DNA of 64,000 bases, taken from the NCBI GenBank assembly GCA_963832245.1, contig CAWHTG010000004.1, positions 496,001 through 560,000 of the forward strand. The letters are read 5' to 3'. Numbering within the stretch: position 1 is the stretch's first letter; each line of letters begins with the position of its first letter. Below are positions 34,909 to 41,754 of the stretch, piece by piece. The position numbers and the translations under genes were made by a program. The notes under the pieces are model-generated. The model saw only the letters and a list, made by a program, of their open reading frames with translations. It was not told the DNA's origin and searched no databases. This DNA comes from JABDBE01 sp963832245. Its GTDB lineage: Bacteria; Acidobacteriota; Terriglobia; Terriglobales; Acidobacteriaceae.

Positions 34909-35099
34909 GGCAGGACAACGTCCTTAGTCTTGTTGTCCTGTGAAATGGTTATTTTACCGTCCTTCTTCTCTCCGTCGAGATACTTATATAACGCAACCGC
35001 GCGCCTTAGAACGTCCACCTTGGTCGTTCCTTTTTCGTCCGCGAGCTGCTCCAAGATATCGTTCATTTTGTCGTTAAATTCAACTGTAAGCTTTGGCAT
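34905..35099 (-). CDS. Ribbon-helix-helix-like regulator
   Basis: 64 residues: PKLTVEFNDKMNDILEQLAD then GTTKVDVLRRAVALYKYL, a strand-helix-helix pattern of Arc/MetJ type. The C-terminal tail is charged. It overlaps the downstream membrane-protein gene by four bases. Its own promoter (35121-35155) carries 11-base direct repeats over the -10, which suggests that the protein represses itself. Confidence 0.65.
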   Translation of the reverse strand: MPKLTVEFNDKMNDILEQLADEKGTTKVDVLRRAVALYKYLDGEKKDGKITISQDNKTKDVVLP

Positions 35100-35116
35100 A
35101 GTACTCTCTCCCCTTG

Positions 35117-35155
35117 AATATATACCAAATATACACCAAATATGATTACTGTCAA
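35117..35155 (-). promoter_or_regulatory. Promoter with 11-bp direct-repeat operator
   Basis: Read on the minus strand: TTGACA (35155-35150), 16 bases, TATATT (35133-35128). Overlapping the -10 are two direct repeats ATATTTGGTGT (35143-35133) and ATATTTGGTAT (35132-35122), followed by a partial third, ATATT. The period equals one helical turn, as expected for cooperative ribbon-helix-helix binding. It lies just upstream of the start at 35099. Confidence 0.65.
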
Positions 35156-35193
35156 GGTATTTTTCGTGTATTATTGACTCTTTTGGTTAAAAT

Positions 35194-37269
35194 TTAGGAG
35201 AGGTTTTTCTTCATCTCCGGGTCGGCGTACGCGCGGCTACCCTGAACCCCCGTGGCCCCCAAATACTTCGCTCGATGCTTCTTCCCGTATGGGATTAGAC
35301 TCGGTCGAGACATTTGGAAGAGGCAGACCTGCGCGAGCCGCAGGCCAGGCTTCAGCTCGATAGGGAGCCTCCCCACATTGCTGAGCTCAAGGGTGAGCGA
35401 CCCAGCATACCCCGGATCGACGAATCCCGCCGTCGCATGCACCAGGAGGCCAAGTCTTCCCCATGAACTCCTTCCTTCGATTCTGCCGGCGAGGTCGTTC
35501 GGCAACCGGAAATACTCGAGGGTCGACGCCAGGACGAATTCTCCAGGATGAAGGAAGAAGGTTTTCCCCGCCGAAAGGAGGACCTTCTTCATGTAAGAGG
35601 CCTCCTCATCGGGGGAGAGGTCCTCCTTCAAAAGCATGCTGGGCAGATTTACATTCTCAAGCTGGCTAAAGTCAGTGCCCAAGTGGACGTCGAAGGACGA
35701 CGGCCCGAATTGTTCCTTGGCATTAATGATCGGCGTTATAACCAGACGCTTTTTCTCGTCCAGTTCAACTAGTCGCAGCGCGATGTCAATTTCCGAAAGC
35801 ACATTGCCAGCACCACTCGCTGAGCGATTCCGCTGAACATCGGCCAATCCGAGAGACTTAATCAACAACTCGTCGGTCCTGGCCAGATACCGACCGTAGA
35901 CCCCCAACTCCGGGTTATCCCCAGACGCGGTCGCGGGGAACGCCTTCCTCAAAGTTTCCTCGAAGCTAGATAACTTGTACAGCCAGCCAGCCATCAGAAT
36001 CTCCGAGCTGGCCGCCGGAACCTCATTAAACTCTGACAGGATCTCGTAGACCTGGTTGCGGGTCGCCTTATCCGTGAGCAAGGTCAAGCTCGCACGGATC
36101 TCGTCGCCAGAGGAGAGTCGCAGGGAAGAAATGGGAAGGTCCGAATGCAGCTTTTCCTGCAGCTTCCTAGCGTTATGGGCCCGCTTGTCGCTAAATGAGG
36201 TCAGGTCCAGCGCGTCTACCCTTAAGGCAATCGCTCCAAAGTGAGCCTGCAAAAACTCGTGCACCATCCTCTCGAGACTCTCCCTCTTTGAGCGTTCGGC
36301 CTCCGCCAAAGCCGAAATCTTTCGTCTATAGTCGAAATTGTATATCCCAAAAACTTCCTCGAAGCCGTCCGCGTCAACGCCAAGCTCTTTCAGGTAGTCA
36401 CGAACGAGACGAAGCCGCACCACAGTGGGAGGGTGACTCGGCGCCTCGTCGGAAGCTTTCATCAATGGTCGACTCATCTCAAGCAGCAGAACCGGCACTT
36501 GGGAAGCTGGGCCCAAAACTCGGGCAGCGACGAAGTCGGCGAACACCTCGGATACCCACCTGATTTTAGGGTCTCGCTGGGGTTTTCCCGCTAGAACCTG
36601 ATCACCACGAACAATCTGCTCACAGATTCGCTGCCCCTCGTCCAAAGCATGCCCATATTCGTGCGTTAGCACAGCCCATGCCAAGGGGTTGTCCCTATCG
36701 ACGAACGCTTGGGCGAGAACGCTCCCGGAGCGAGTAAATCCCTTCAGCATCGCCCTCCACTGCTTGAGTTGGTCCTGCCCAATGCCCTCCAACTCGTCTA
36801 GCAAGTCGTCGATACGGTATTCGTAAGAACTGAGAGCGTTGGCCATCACCACCGAAGTAGGTAGCCAAGCGTTACCGAAGCATTCTCGAAGCACCAGAAA
36901 GACCTGCGGCTCCACTGCTTCTCGCGGGAGCAAGATCAGAAGCTCATGTACGCTCAGAACGACTGCGATCACCGTCTGAAGAATGGTCTGTAGGGCGATC
37001 AGCTGCGCTTCGTCCAGGAACTCTTCGCGGAGCAACGAGGAGATCCGCACGGAATTTAAGACCAAACGTTCTTCCTGATCTTCCAGCTGCCTGAAAAGAG
37101 GCTCAATTACACCGGCGTATTCTCTTGTGTCCACATCGACAAAACGCCGCTGGCGAGTGAGAATCCGGCGAAGACGAGCTAATTTCTCGACCGCTTCGCC
37201 CAAAAGATAAAGGGTCCAGCGCCGCTCTAGGGCCTCGGTGTCCTCGCTCAGGTCGAGATTCTCCATCAT
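35194..37269 (-). CDS. Metallopeptidase-dCTP deaminase fusion
   Basis: 691 residues. N-terminal part (~1-330): helical, with a zinc peptidase motif HEYGH (203-207) and a downstream EVFADF (Glu 241), a gluzincin pattern akin to ImmA/IrrE. Middle (~330-500): helical, not recognised. C-terminal part (~509-691): complete dCTP deaminase (Dcd) domain with LHPGEFVLASTLE, GRSSWGRLGL and DPGYAGSLTLEL. By alignment with E. coli Dcd, R600, S601, R605 and E628 match R110, S111, R115 and the catalytic E138. Dcd turns dCTP into dUTP; related deaminases deplete dCTP as phage defence. A housekeeping Dcd is ~190 residues, so this form is special. It starts 14 bases behind the 129-residue gene on the same strand, probably one operon. 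Confidence 0.85.
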   Translation of the reverse strand: MMENLDLSEDTEALERRWTLYLLGEAVEKLARLRRILTRQRRFVDVDTREYAGVIEPLFRQLEDQEERLVLNSVRISSLLREEFLDEAQLIALQTILQTVIAVVLSVHELLILLPREAVEPQVFLVLRECFGNAWLPTSVVMANALSSYEYRIDDLLDELEGIGQDQLKQWRAMLKGFTRSGSVLAQAFVDRDNPLAWAVLTHEYGHALDEGQRICEQIVRGDQVLAGKPQRDPKIRWVSEVFADFVAARVLGPASQVPVLLLEMSRPLMKASDEAPSHPPTVVRLRLVRDYLKELGVDADGFEEVFGIYNFDYRRKISALAEAERSKRESLERMVHEFLQAHFGAIALRVDALDLTSFSDKRAHNARKLQEKLHSDLPISSLRLSSGDEIRASLTLLTDKATRNQVYEILSEFNEVPAASSEILMAGWLYKLSSFEETLRKAFPATASGDNPELGVYGRYLARTDELLIKSLGLADVQRNRSASGAGNVLSEIDIALRLVELDEKKRLVITPIINAKEQFGPSSFDVHLGTDFSQLENVNLPSMLLKEDLSPDEEASYMKKVLLSAGKTFFLHPGEFVLASTLEYFRLPNDLAGRIEGRSSWGRLGLLVHATAGFVDPGYAGSLTLELSNVGRLPIELKPGLRLAQVCLFQMSRPSLIPYGKKHRAKYLGATGVQGSRAYADPEMKKNLS

Positions 37270-37283
37270 GAAAAACAGTCAGA

Positions 37284-37673
37284 TCAGGACCCTTGGCACC
37301 CCACATCTCTCGTGAAGAATTTTATCGCCGCAAGCAGTTCCGCAGCCTCCGCCTTGCGTGACTTGGCAAGCAACTCCCGCAACAGGGTTTCGACGGCCTC
37401 GCAATCCGACGTCGGGCGCTCCGTCGACGACTCCCGATTATCCGCTGTCGCCAAGCGTCTCAACGCCGACTGCCCCTCGACACGCCCGCCCACGGGCGGA
37501 ACGACCCGGCACGTACGAATAGCTTCGCAATACTCTACGCCGCTCTCCAATTCCTTCTGAATGCGTTCGCTCCAGGCAGACGAGTCCGCCGCCAAGTCCG
37601 CGAGCGCGGTCAGAGCTCTCCCAGCGAGGATGGACAGGTATACATCGTTTCGGGGCGCCGTTGCGGTGGCCAT
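37284..37673 (-). CDS. Hypothetical protein upstream of the deaminase fusion
   Basis: 129 residues, mostly helical. LSILAGRALTALADLAADSS at the start and CEAVETLLRELLAKSRKAEA near the end suggest two helical hairpins joined by a charged linker; one Cys at each end. No family recognised. AGGCAGGGT precedes the ATG at 37673. It lies directly in front of the metallopeptidase-deaminase gene (14-base gap), so it is a candidate partner, regulator or peptidase substrate of that protein. Confidence 0.6.
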   Translation of the reverse strand: MATATAPRNDVYLSILAGRALTALADLAADSSAWSERIQKELESGVEYCEAIRTCRVVPPVGGRVEGQSALRRLATADNRESSTERPTSDCEAVETLLRELLAKSRKAEAAELLAAIKFFTRDVGCQGS

Positions 37674-37979
37674 GGGACCCTGCCTTTCATGGCTGAGCTT
37701 TGGAAGCTCTAAGAATGAACGACGAATCTTACAGCGAGCACGAGGAAAGTTCCAGTCCGAACCGTTGCTCGTCCCACCTTTTTTTCAGCTCCGCACCGGA
37801 GTGGGAACCCAACATCATGCGCATGCAATACACTGCATACAATATATACGTATTGCAGATTACATACAGCACGTGCATATTGTCAATAGTTTTCAGTATT
37901 CGCATTGTGTATATCATTAACACTATTTGAATAATACAATAAATATAAATAGCATGCACTATGTGCGTAGTGCGTGCTA
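37674..37979. other. AT-rich divergent gap with inverted repeats
   Basis: About 300 bases between the divergent 129-residue gene and the small gene at 37980, much more AT-rich from ~37820 than any neighbour. It has a perfect inverted repeat TGCAATAC (37824-37831) / GTATTGCA (37850-37857), and an 11-base one with one mismatch, AGCATGCACTA (37951-37961) / TAGTGCGTGCT (37968-37978), ending one base before the ATG at 37980. These look like operators or recombination sites. No convincing -35/-10 pair was found. Confidence 0.5.
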
Positions 37980-38195
37980 ATGGTTTGCGAAGCGCCAGAG
38001 GTTTTCGAAACCGTGCCCGACGATTCTCAAGAAGTGTGCGTGCTCAGCCTTCAGAAATTCCCGAAGTCGCTCAGAAAGCGTCTGAAAATGAAGGCGGCAG
38101 AGCGGGAAATCGATTTGAAAGATCTGTGTGCGGAATACTTGGCAGCCGGTCTCGACGAAGACCAAGCAGAACGACCCAGCAAAGCCAAACGATAG
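37980..38195 (+). CDS. Small ribbon-helix-helix-like protein
   Basis: 71 residues from the ATG at 37980 (a GTG two codons earlier is also possible). VCVLSLQKFPKSLRKRLKMK AAEREIDLKDLCAEYLAAGL has the strand-helix-helix rhythm of Arc-type DNA-binding proteins; the C-terminal tail is charged. The start codon sits at the edge of an 11-base inverted repeat, so binding there would block its own translation start or transcription. There is no visible ribosome-binding site. Assignment is by pattern only. Confidence 0.5.
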   Translation: MVCEAPEVFETVPDDSQEVCVLSLQKFPKSLRKRLKMKAAEREIDLKDLCAEYLAAGLDEDQAERPSKAKR

Positions 38196-38386
38196 GCCGA
38201 CGGAGTACAGTGTTCCTTTCCTTCGATCCCCGGTCGCTTTTCCCGGTTTGGGAAAATTCTTGTCAATATGGCGGAATTACACGATTGGGCTTAAGTTCAT
38301 GAATGCGCGGGAAATATAAAGTTCGCAAATGTGGCGGGTTTACCCCTCTGGAAATGCTAGCATTGATTTAGAGATCAATTCTCAGG

Positions 38387-38409
38387 CGCGGCCTTTCTGG
38401 CCGCGTTTT
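38387..38409 (+). terminator. Rho-independent terminator before the nuclease-like gene
   Basis: CGCGGCC TTTCT GGCCGCG followed by TTTTC: a perfect 7-base GC stem and short T-run. It ends only about 20 bases before the ATG at 38431, so it either ends the upstream small gene or attenuates the downstream one. Confidence 0.65.
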
Positions 38410-38430
38410 CTATTTCCAGGACAATTCACA

Positions 38431-38838
38431 ATGGACAGAGAGGTTCCTATCAAGCTTTGCAAGGAGCTTGGCGAGTGGGCGGAGTTGCGTTTCATGGTGC
38501 GCGCGGCCGAGGAGGGACTGCGGGCGGCGAAGCCGTATGGGGAGAGCACCAGCTATGATTTTATTGTCGAACACAAGCGAAGATTCCTCCGGGTGCAGGT
38601 GAAAGCCACGCGCAGCAAGCAGTGCAATTCTTATTACTGCCACGTGCGAAGAAGCCATCGAGCGGCATATACGAAGGAACACATTGATTTCATTGCCGCG
38701 TATCTGGTTCCGAGAGATATCTGGTACATCATTCCTTTGGAGAAAGCGGGTACAGATATGATTGTGCTTTCGCCTGATTTGGCGACTTCTAAACATGCTG
38801 CTTTTAAGGAGGCTTGGCATTTGCTGCGGGGAGAGTGA
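38431..38838 (+). CDS. PD-(D/E)XK nuclease-like protein
   Basis: 135 residues from the ATG at 38431 (CCAGGA upstream); the frame also runs back to 38329, through the terminator hairpin, which argues against the longer form. STSYDFIVEHKRRFLRVQVK ATR matches the core of PD-(D/E)XK folds (Asp, then Q-x-K), with an N-terminal Glu in GEWAELRFM. It resembles the 'group I intron-associated' endonuclease family, whose members also occur without introns. No intron is visible here. It would act on DNA; activity is unproven. Confidence 0.75.
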   Translation: MDREVPIKLCKELGEWAELRFMVRAAEEGLRAAKPYGESTSYDFIVEHKRRFLRVQVKATRSKQCNSYYCHVRRSHRAAYTKEHIDFIAAYLVPRDIWYIIPLEKAGTDMIVLSPDLATSKHAAFKEAWHLLRGE

Positions 38839-38860
38839 GCATGCACGGGCCAAGGTCAAA

Positions 38861-38906
38861 GTCCCACCCTCACGTCGAAAAGCGCGACGTTAGGATGGGC
38901 CACCCC
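38861..38906. repeat. GGGCCACC-type repeat (copy C)
   Basis: GTCCCACCCTCACGTCGAAA and AGCGCGACGTTAGGATGGGC CACCCC: inverted arms CCCACCCTcACGTCG / CGACGTtAGGATGGG around AAAAGCG. Related to the copies around 3121-3190 and 4344-4463. Confidence 0.6.
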
Positions 38907-38993
38907 ATTAGTCTTGGAGCTCAGTTTGAGGCCCTGTACGGGATGGTAATTTTCTCTGTGTCTTGGTGGTGAAAACACAAATACGTCATGGGC

Positions 38994-39443
38994 CTAAGAG
39001 GTCTTCGCTGAGTCCAGCAGAATCGTTACCGGGCCGTCGTTCACCAGTTCTACTTGCATCATTTCCTGGAAGCGGCCGGTGTGGCAGAGAAGGCCGGTGG
39101 CTCGGATACGTTCCACAAAGTATTCGTAGAGCTGACGGGCGCGCTCTGGCGGGGCTGCGGCGTCGAACGATGGGCGTTTGCCGCGGCGGACGTCGCCGTA
39201 GAGGGTGAATTGCGAAACCACCAGAATTTGGCCCGCTACCGCAGCGGTATCGAGATTCATTTTTCCGTTCTCGTCTTCGAAGATTCGTAATCCGGTAATC
39301 TTGCCGACGAGATAGTCGGCGTCGACTTCGCTGTCTGTGTTGGTTACCCCCAGAAGCACCAGGAGACCTCGGCCGATCTTGCCCACGATCTCTTCTTCCA
39401 CTTTGACTTGGGCTTGGCTGACACGTTGTACGACGGCGCGCAT
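38994..39443 (-). CDS. dtd: D-aminoacyl-tRNA deacylase
   Basis: 149 residues. Removes D-amino acids (and Gly from tRNA-Ala) from mischarged tRNA. SQFTLYGDVRRGKRPSF and the C-terminal NDGPVT (the cis Gly-Pro of the active site) are intact. MRAVVQRVSQAQVKV is the invariant N terminus, so the start is the ATG at 39443. The frame is open further, to a GTG at 39566, but that extension (GTDLSEPALSEVEGSS...) is translated from a repeat element and should not be annotated as protein. It is divergent from acpP. Confidence 0.95.
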   Translation of the reverse strand: MRAVVQRVSQAQVKVEEEIVGKIGRGLLVLLGVTNTDSEVDADYLVGKITGLRIFEDENGKMNLDTAAVAGQILVVSQFTLYGDVRRGKRPSFDAAAPPERARQLYEYFVERIRATGLLCHTGRFQEMMQVELVNDGPVTILLDSAKTS

Positions 39444-39498
39444 AGAGGCAGTTTCCAGTTTCTTGCCCTGACTTTCAAGTAAGGATCGATACTGGTCA

Positions 39499-39590
39499 CT
39501 GCCGAGCTGCGCTCGGCTGGACCCTTCGACTTCGCTCAGGGCTGGCTCGCTGAGATCCGTCCCCACACGGGCGAGGGCGCCCGCATCACA
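39499..39590. repeat. Composite palindromic repeat upstream of dtd
   Basis: ACTGCCGAGCTGCGCTCGGC, CCCTTCGACTTCGCTCAGGG, ATCCGTCCCCACACGGGCGA and GGGCGCCCGC follow each other. Same modules and order as at 12762 and 16622. It lies in the dtd-acpP divergent gap (39444-39755), whose remaining ~160 bases before acpP show no other element apart from a GGGAGG ribosome-binding site. Confidence 0.8.
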
Positions 39591-39755
39591 CCGGCTACGT
39601 TGACCCCGACAACTGCCAGCGGTTAGGATTCTTGTGGGCCTTCTTTAGAGTCGACCGCAGTCCGTTGGATTGCGGCGGGACTCGCCTTTACAGCGATTCG
39701 TGCTGGCCAGTACACTACTCGTTCCCTTTTTTCATTCTTTGGGAGGTGGATTGCG

Positions 39756-40019
39756 ATGGCCGCTGGAGAGAAATTGAAAGAGATCACTGAAAAAGTAAAG
39801 CAGATTATCAGCGAGCAACTGGGAGTCGACGAAGCGGAAGTCACGCCCAGCGCTTCGTTTGTGGACGATTTAGGGGCCGATTCGCTGGACCAGGTGGAAC
39901 TGGTGATGGCGCTCGAGGAGGCATTCGATCTGGAGATTCCAGATGAAGATGCGGAGAAGATGCGCTCAGTTCAGGATGCGATCGACTACATCGATAAGCA
40001 CGCCAAAGTAGCCAAGTAA
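39756..40019 (+). CDS. acpP: Acyl carrier protein 1
   Basis: 87 residues. The phosphopantetheine site is Ser 43 in LGADSLDQVEL; helix II and the acidic surface (EEAFDLEIPDEDAEK) are typical for fatty-acid ACPs. GGGAGG precedes the ATG. The next gene encodes a second ACP that is clearly homologous, with the same DLGADSLD site, and fabF follows. One serves fatty-acid synthesis; whether the other has a special acyl chain is not visible in the sequence. Confidence 0.96.
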   Translation: MAAGEKLKEITEKVKQIISEQLGVDEAEVTPSASFVDDLGADSLDQVELVMALEEAFDLEIPDEDAEKMRSVQDAIDYIDKHAKVAK

Positions 40020-40034
40020 GTTGTGGATCTTCAG

Positions 40035-40085
40035 TGGAGGACGGGCCTCTCGCCCGTCCAGCCGGGCGAGGACGCCCGGCCTCCA
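40035..40085. repeat. Double-hairpin repeat between the two ACP genes
   Basis: TGGAG encloses two stems, GACGGGC/GCCCGTC and GCCGGGCG/CGCCCGGC, and closes with CTCCA, so the RNA could fold as a three-way junction. It lies in the 132-base gap between the two ACP genes. Confidence 0.7.
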
Positions 40086-40151
40086 TTGCTTGCAATCGAA
40101 GTCCCGGGTGGCTCCGACCCCCGTTCACATGAGCAAAGGCAAGGAGAACGC

Positions 40152-40397
40152 ATGGCAGCCGTTGACGAAAAAGTAAAACAGATCATTGTGGAACAGTTGG
40201 GGGTCGATGAGGGCGAAGTAACGCAGAATGCCTCGTTTGTGGACGACCTGGGAGCGGACTCTCTGGACACGGTGGAACTGGTCATGGCTTTTGAAGAAGC
40301 CTTCGAAATCGAGATTCCCGACGAAGACGCCGAAAAAATTCGCACCGTGCAGGATGCGGTGGATTACATCGGCAAACACGCGAAAGGCGGGAAGTAG
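40152..40397 (+). CDS. acpP: Acyl carrier protein 2
   Basis: 81 residues from the ATG at 40152, which has an AAGGAG ribosome-binding site. Phosphopantetheine Ser 37 in LGADSLDTVEL. Differs from ACP1 mainly at both ends and in a few helix residues. It ends one base before the TTG start of fabF, so acpP2 and fabF are tightly coupled and this is the better candidate for the housekeeping fatty-acid ACP. Confidence 0.95.
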   Translation: MAAVDEKVKQIIVEQLGVDEGEVTQNASFVDDLGADSLDTVELVMAFEEAFEIEIPDEDAEKIRTVQDAVDYIGKHAKGGK

Positions 40398-41639
40398 TTG
40401 GCGAGACGGGTCGTAGTCACTGGCATAGGCCTGATCTGCGCGGTGGGCAACACCACAGAGGAGATTTGGCGAAACCTGCTGGCTGGCAAGAGCGGGGTGG
40501 CCCGCATCACACAATTTGATGCGGCGCAGTTTGCGTGCCAGATTGCGGCGGAAGTTAAGAACTTCGATCCCCTGCAGTTCGTCGAAAAAAAAGAACTGAA
40601 GAAGATGGGCCGCTTTATTTACCTGGCCCTGGCTGCGGCGGATGAGGCCATGAAGGCTGCGGGTCTGCAGGTTACGGGGGACATTTCAGCCCGCACCGGC
40701 GTGCACATCGGATCCGGAATCGGCGGCTTCGACGTGATCGAACGCGAGCATATCAATCTGCTGAACGGCGGCCCCCGGAAGATTTCACCTTTCTTCATTC
40801 CTGCTTCCATCGTGAATCTGGCCGCGGGACACGTGAGTATCCGCTACCAGGCCAGGGGGCCGAACGAGGCCACCTGTACAGCTTGCACCTCCAGCGCGCA
40901 CTCGATTGGTGATGCGTACAAGATCATCGCGCGGTGCGACGCGGACGTCATGATTGCGGGCGGGACCGAAGCTGCGATCACTCCCATGGGCGTGGGGGGA
41001 TTTGCGGCCATGCGTGCGCTCTCAACCCGCAACGATGCACCTGAAAAGGCGAGCCGTCCCTGGGACTCGGGCCGCGATGGATTCGTGATCGGCGAAGGCG
41101 CTGGAATCCTCATTCTCGAAGACCTGGAGTTCGCCCGCCGCCGCGGCGCCAAGATTCTGGCTGAAATTGTGGGTTACGGCATGAGCGGGGACGCTTACCA
41201 CATCACCCAGCCGGCAGAAAACGGCGACGGGGCCTATCGCGTAATGCTGAACACGCTTAATGACGCCAAAGTTCAGCCCCAAGATGTGGACTACATCAAT
41301 GCCCACGGCACTTCGACGGATCTCGGCGACAAACTGGAAACCATCGCCATCAAGCGCGCCTTCGGCGATCACGCTCGCAGACTGGCAGTGAGTTCGACGA
41401 AATCCATGACCGGACATTTGCTGGGTGGCGCTGGCGGGCTAGAAGCGGGCATCACCGTACTCACGCTCCGCGATCAGATTTTACCGCCGACCACCAACTT
41501 GGATAATCCCGATCCCGAGTGCGACCTCGATTACGTCCCTAACCACGCCAGGAAGGCGAACGTGGAATACGCCATGTCCAATTCATTTGGTTTCGGTGGA
41601 ACCAATGGAGCACTGCTGTTCCGGCGCTGGGCGGAGTAG
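40398..41639 (+). CDS. fabF: Beta-ketoacyl-ACP synthase II
   Basis: 413 residues. Condensing enzyme for chain elongation in fatty-acid synthesis. Catalytic triad: Cys 163 in TCTACTSSAHS, His ~304 in NAHGTSTD and His ~341 in TGHLLGGAGG; the C terminus FGFGGTNG is standard. The start is a TTG directly behind the acpP2 stop codon; MARRVVVTGIGLICAVGN is the expected N terminus and no ATG fits. Operon with the ACP genes is evident. Confidence 0.97.
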   Translation: MARRVVVTGIGLICAVGNTTEEIWRNLLAGKSGVARITQFDAAQFACQIAAEVKNFDPLQFVEKKELKKMGRFIYLALAAADEAMKAAGLQVTGDISARTGVHIGSGIGGFDVIEREHINLLNGGPRKISPFFIPASIVNLAAGHVSIRYQARGPNEATCTACTSSAHSIGDAYKIIARCDADVMIAGGTEAAITPMGVGGFAAMRALSTRNDAPEKASRPWDSGRDGFVIGEGAGILILEDLEFARRRGAKILAEIVGYGMSGDAYHITQPAENGDGAYRVMLNTLNDAKVQPQDVDYINAHGTSTDLGDKLETIAIKRAFGDHARRLAVSSTKSMTGHLLGGAGGLEAGITVLTLRDQILPPTTNLDNPDPECDLDYVPNHARKANVEYAMSNSFGFGGTNGALLFRRWAE

Positions 41640-41754
41640 CTATCCGCGACCTTACTTTTCAGCTTCTGCCAGCTTCCCTCTAAACAAAACTGCGTGAACC
41701 GCTAGGCGTGTCGACGACTAAACAAAACCTCCCCCTTTGCCGATAGCAAAGTGA

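Noticed and set aside
38329..38430. Longer form of the PD-(D/E)XK-like gene
   Set aside because: The extension would be read through a terminator hairpin and has no homology; a ribosome-binding site precedes 38431.
38196..38430. Group I intron near the intron-associated-type nuclease
   Set aside because: No tRNA or rRNA exons and no recognisable P/Q/R/S core.
38994..39566. Longer dtd starting at the GTG at 39566
   Set aside because: The extra N-terminal residues are translated repeat DNA, and the family N terminus MRAVVQRV begins at 39443.
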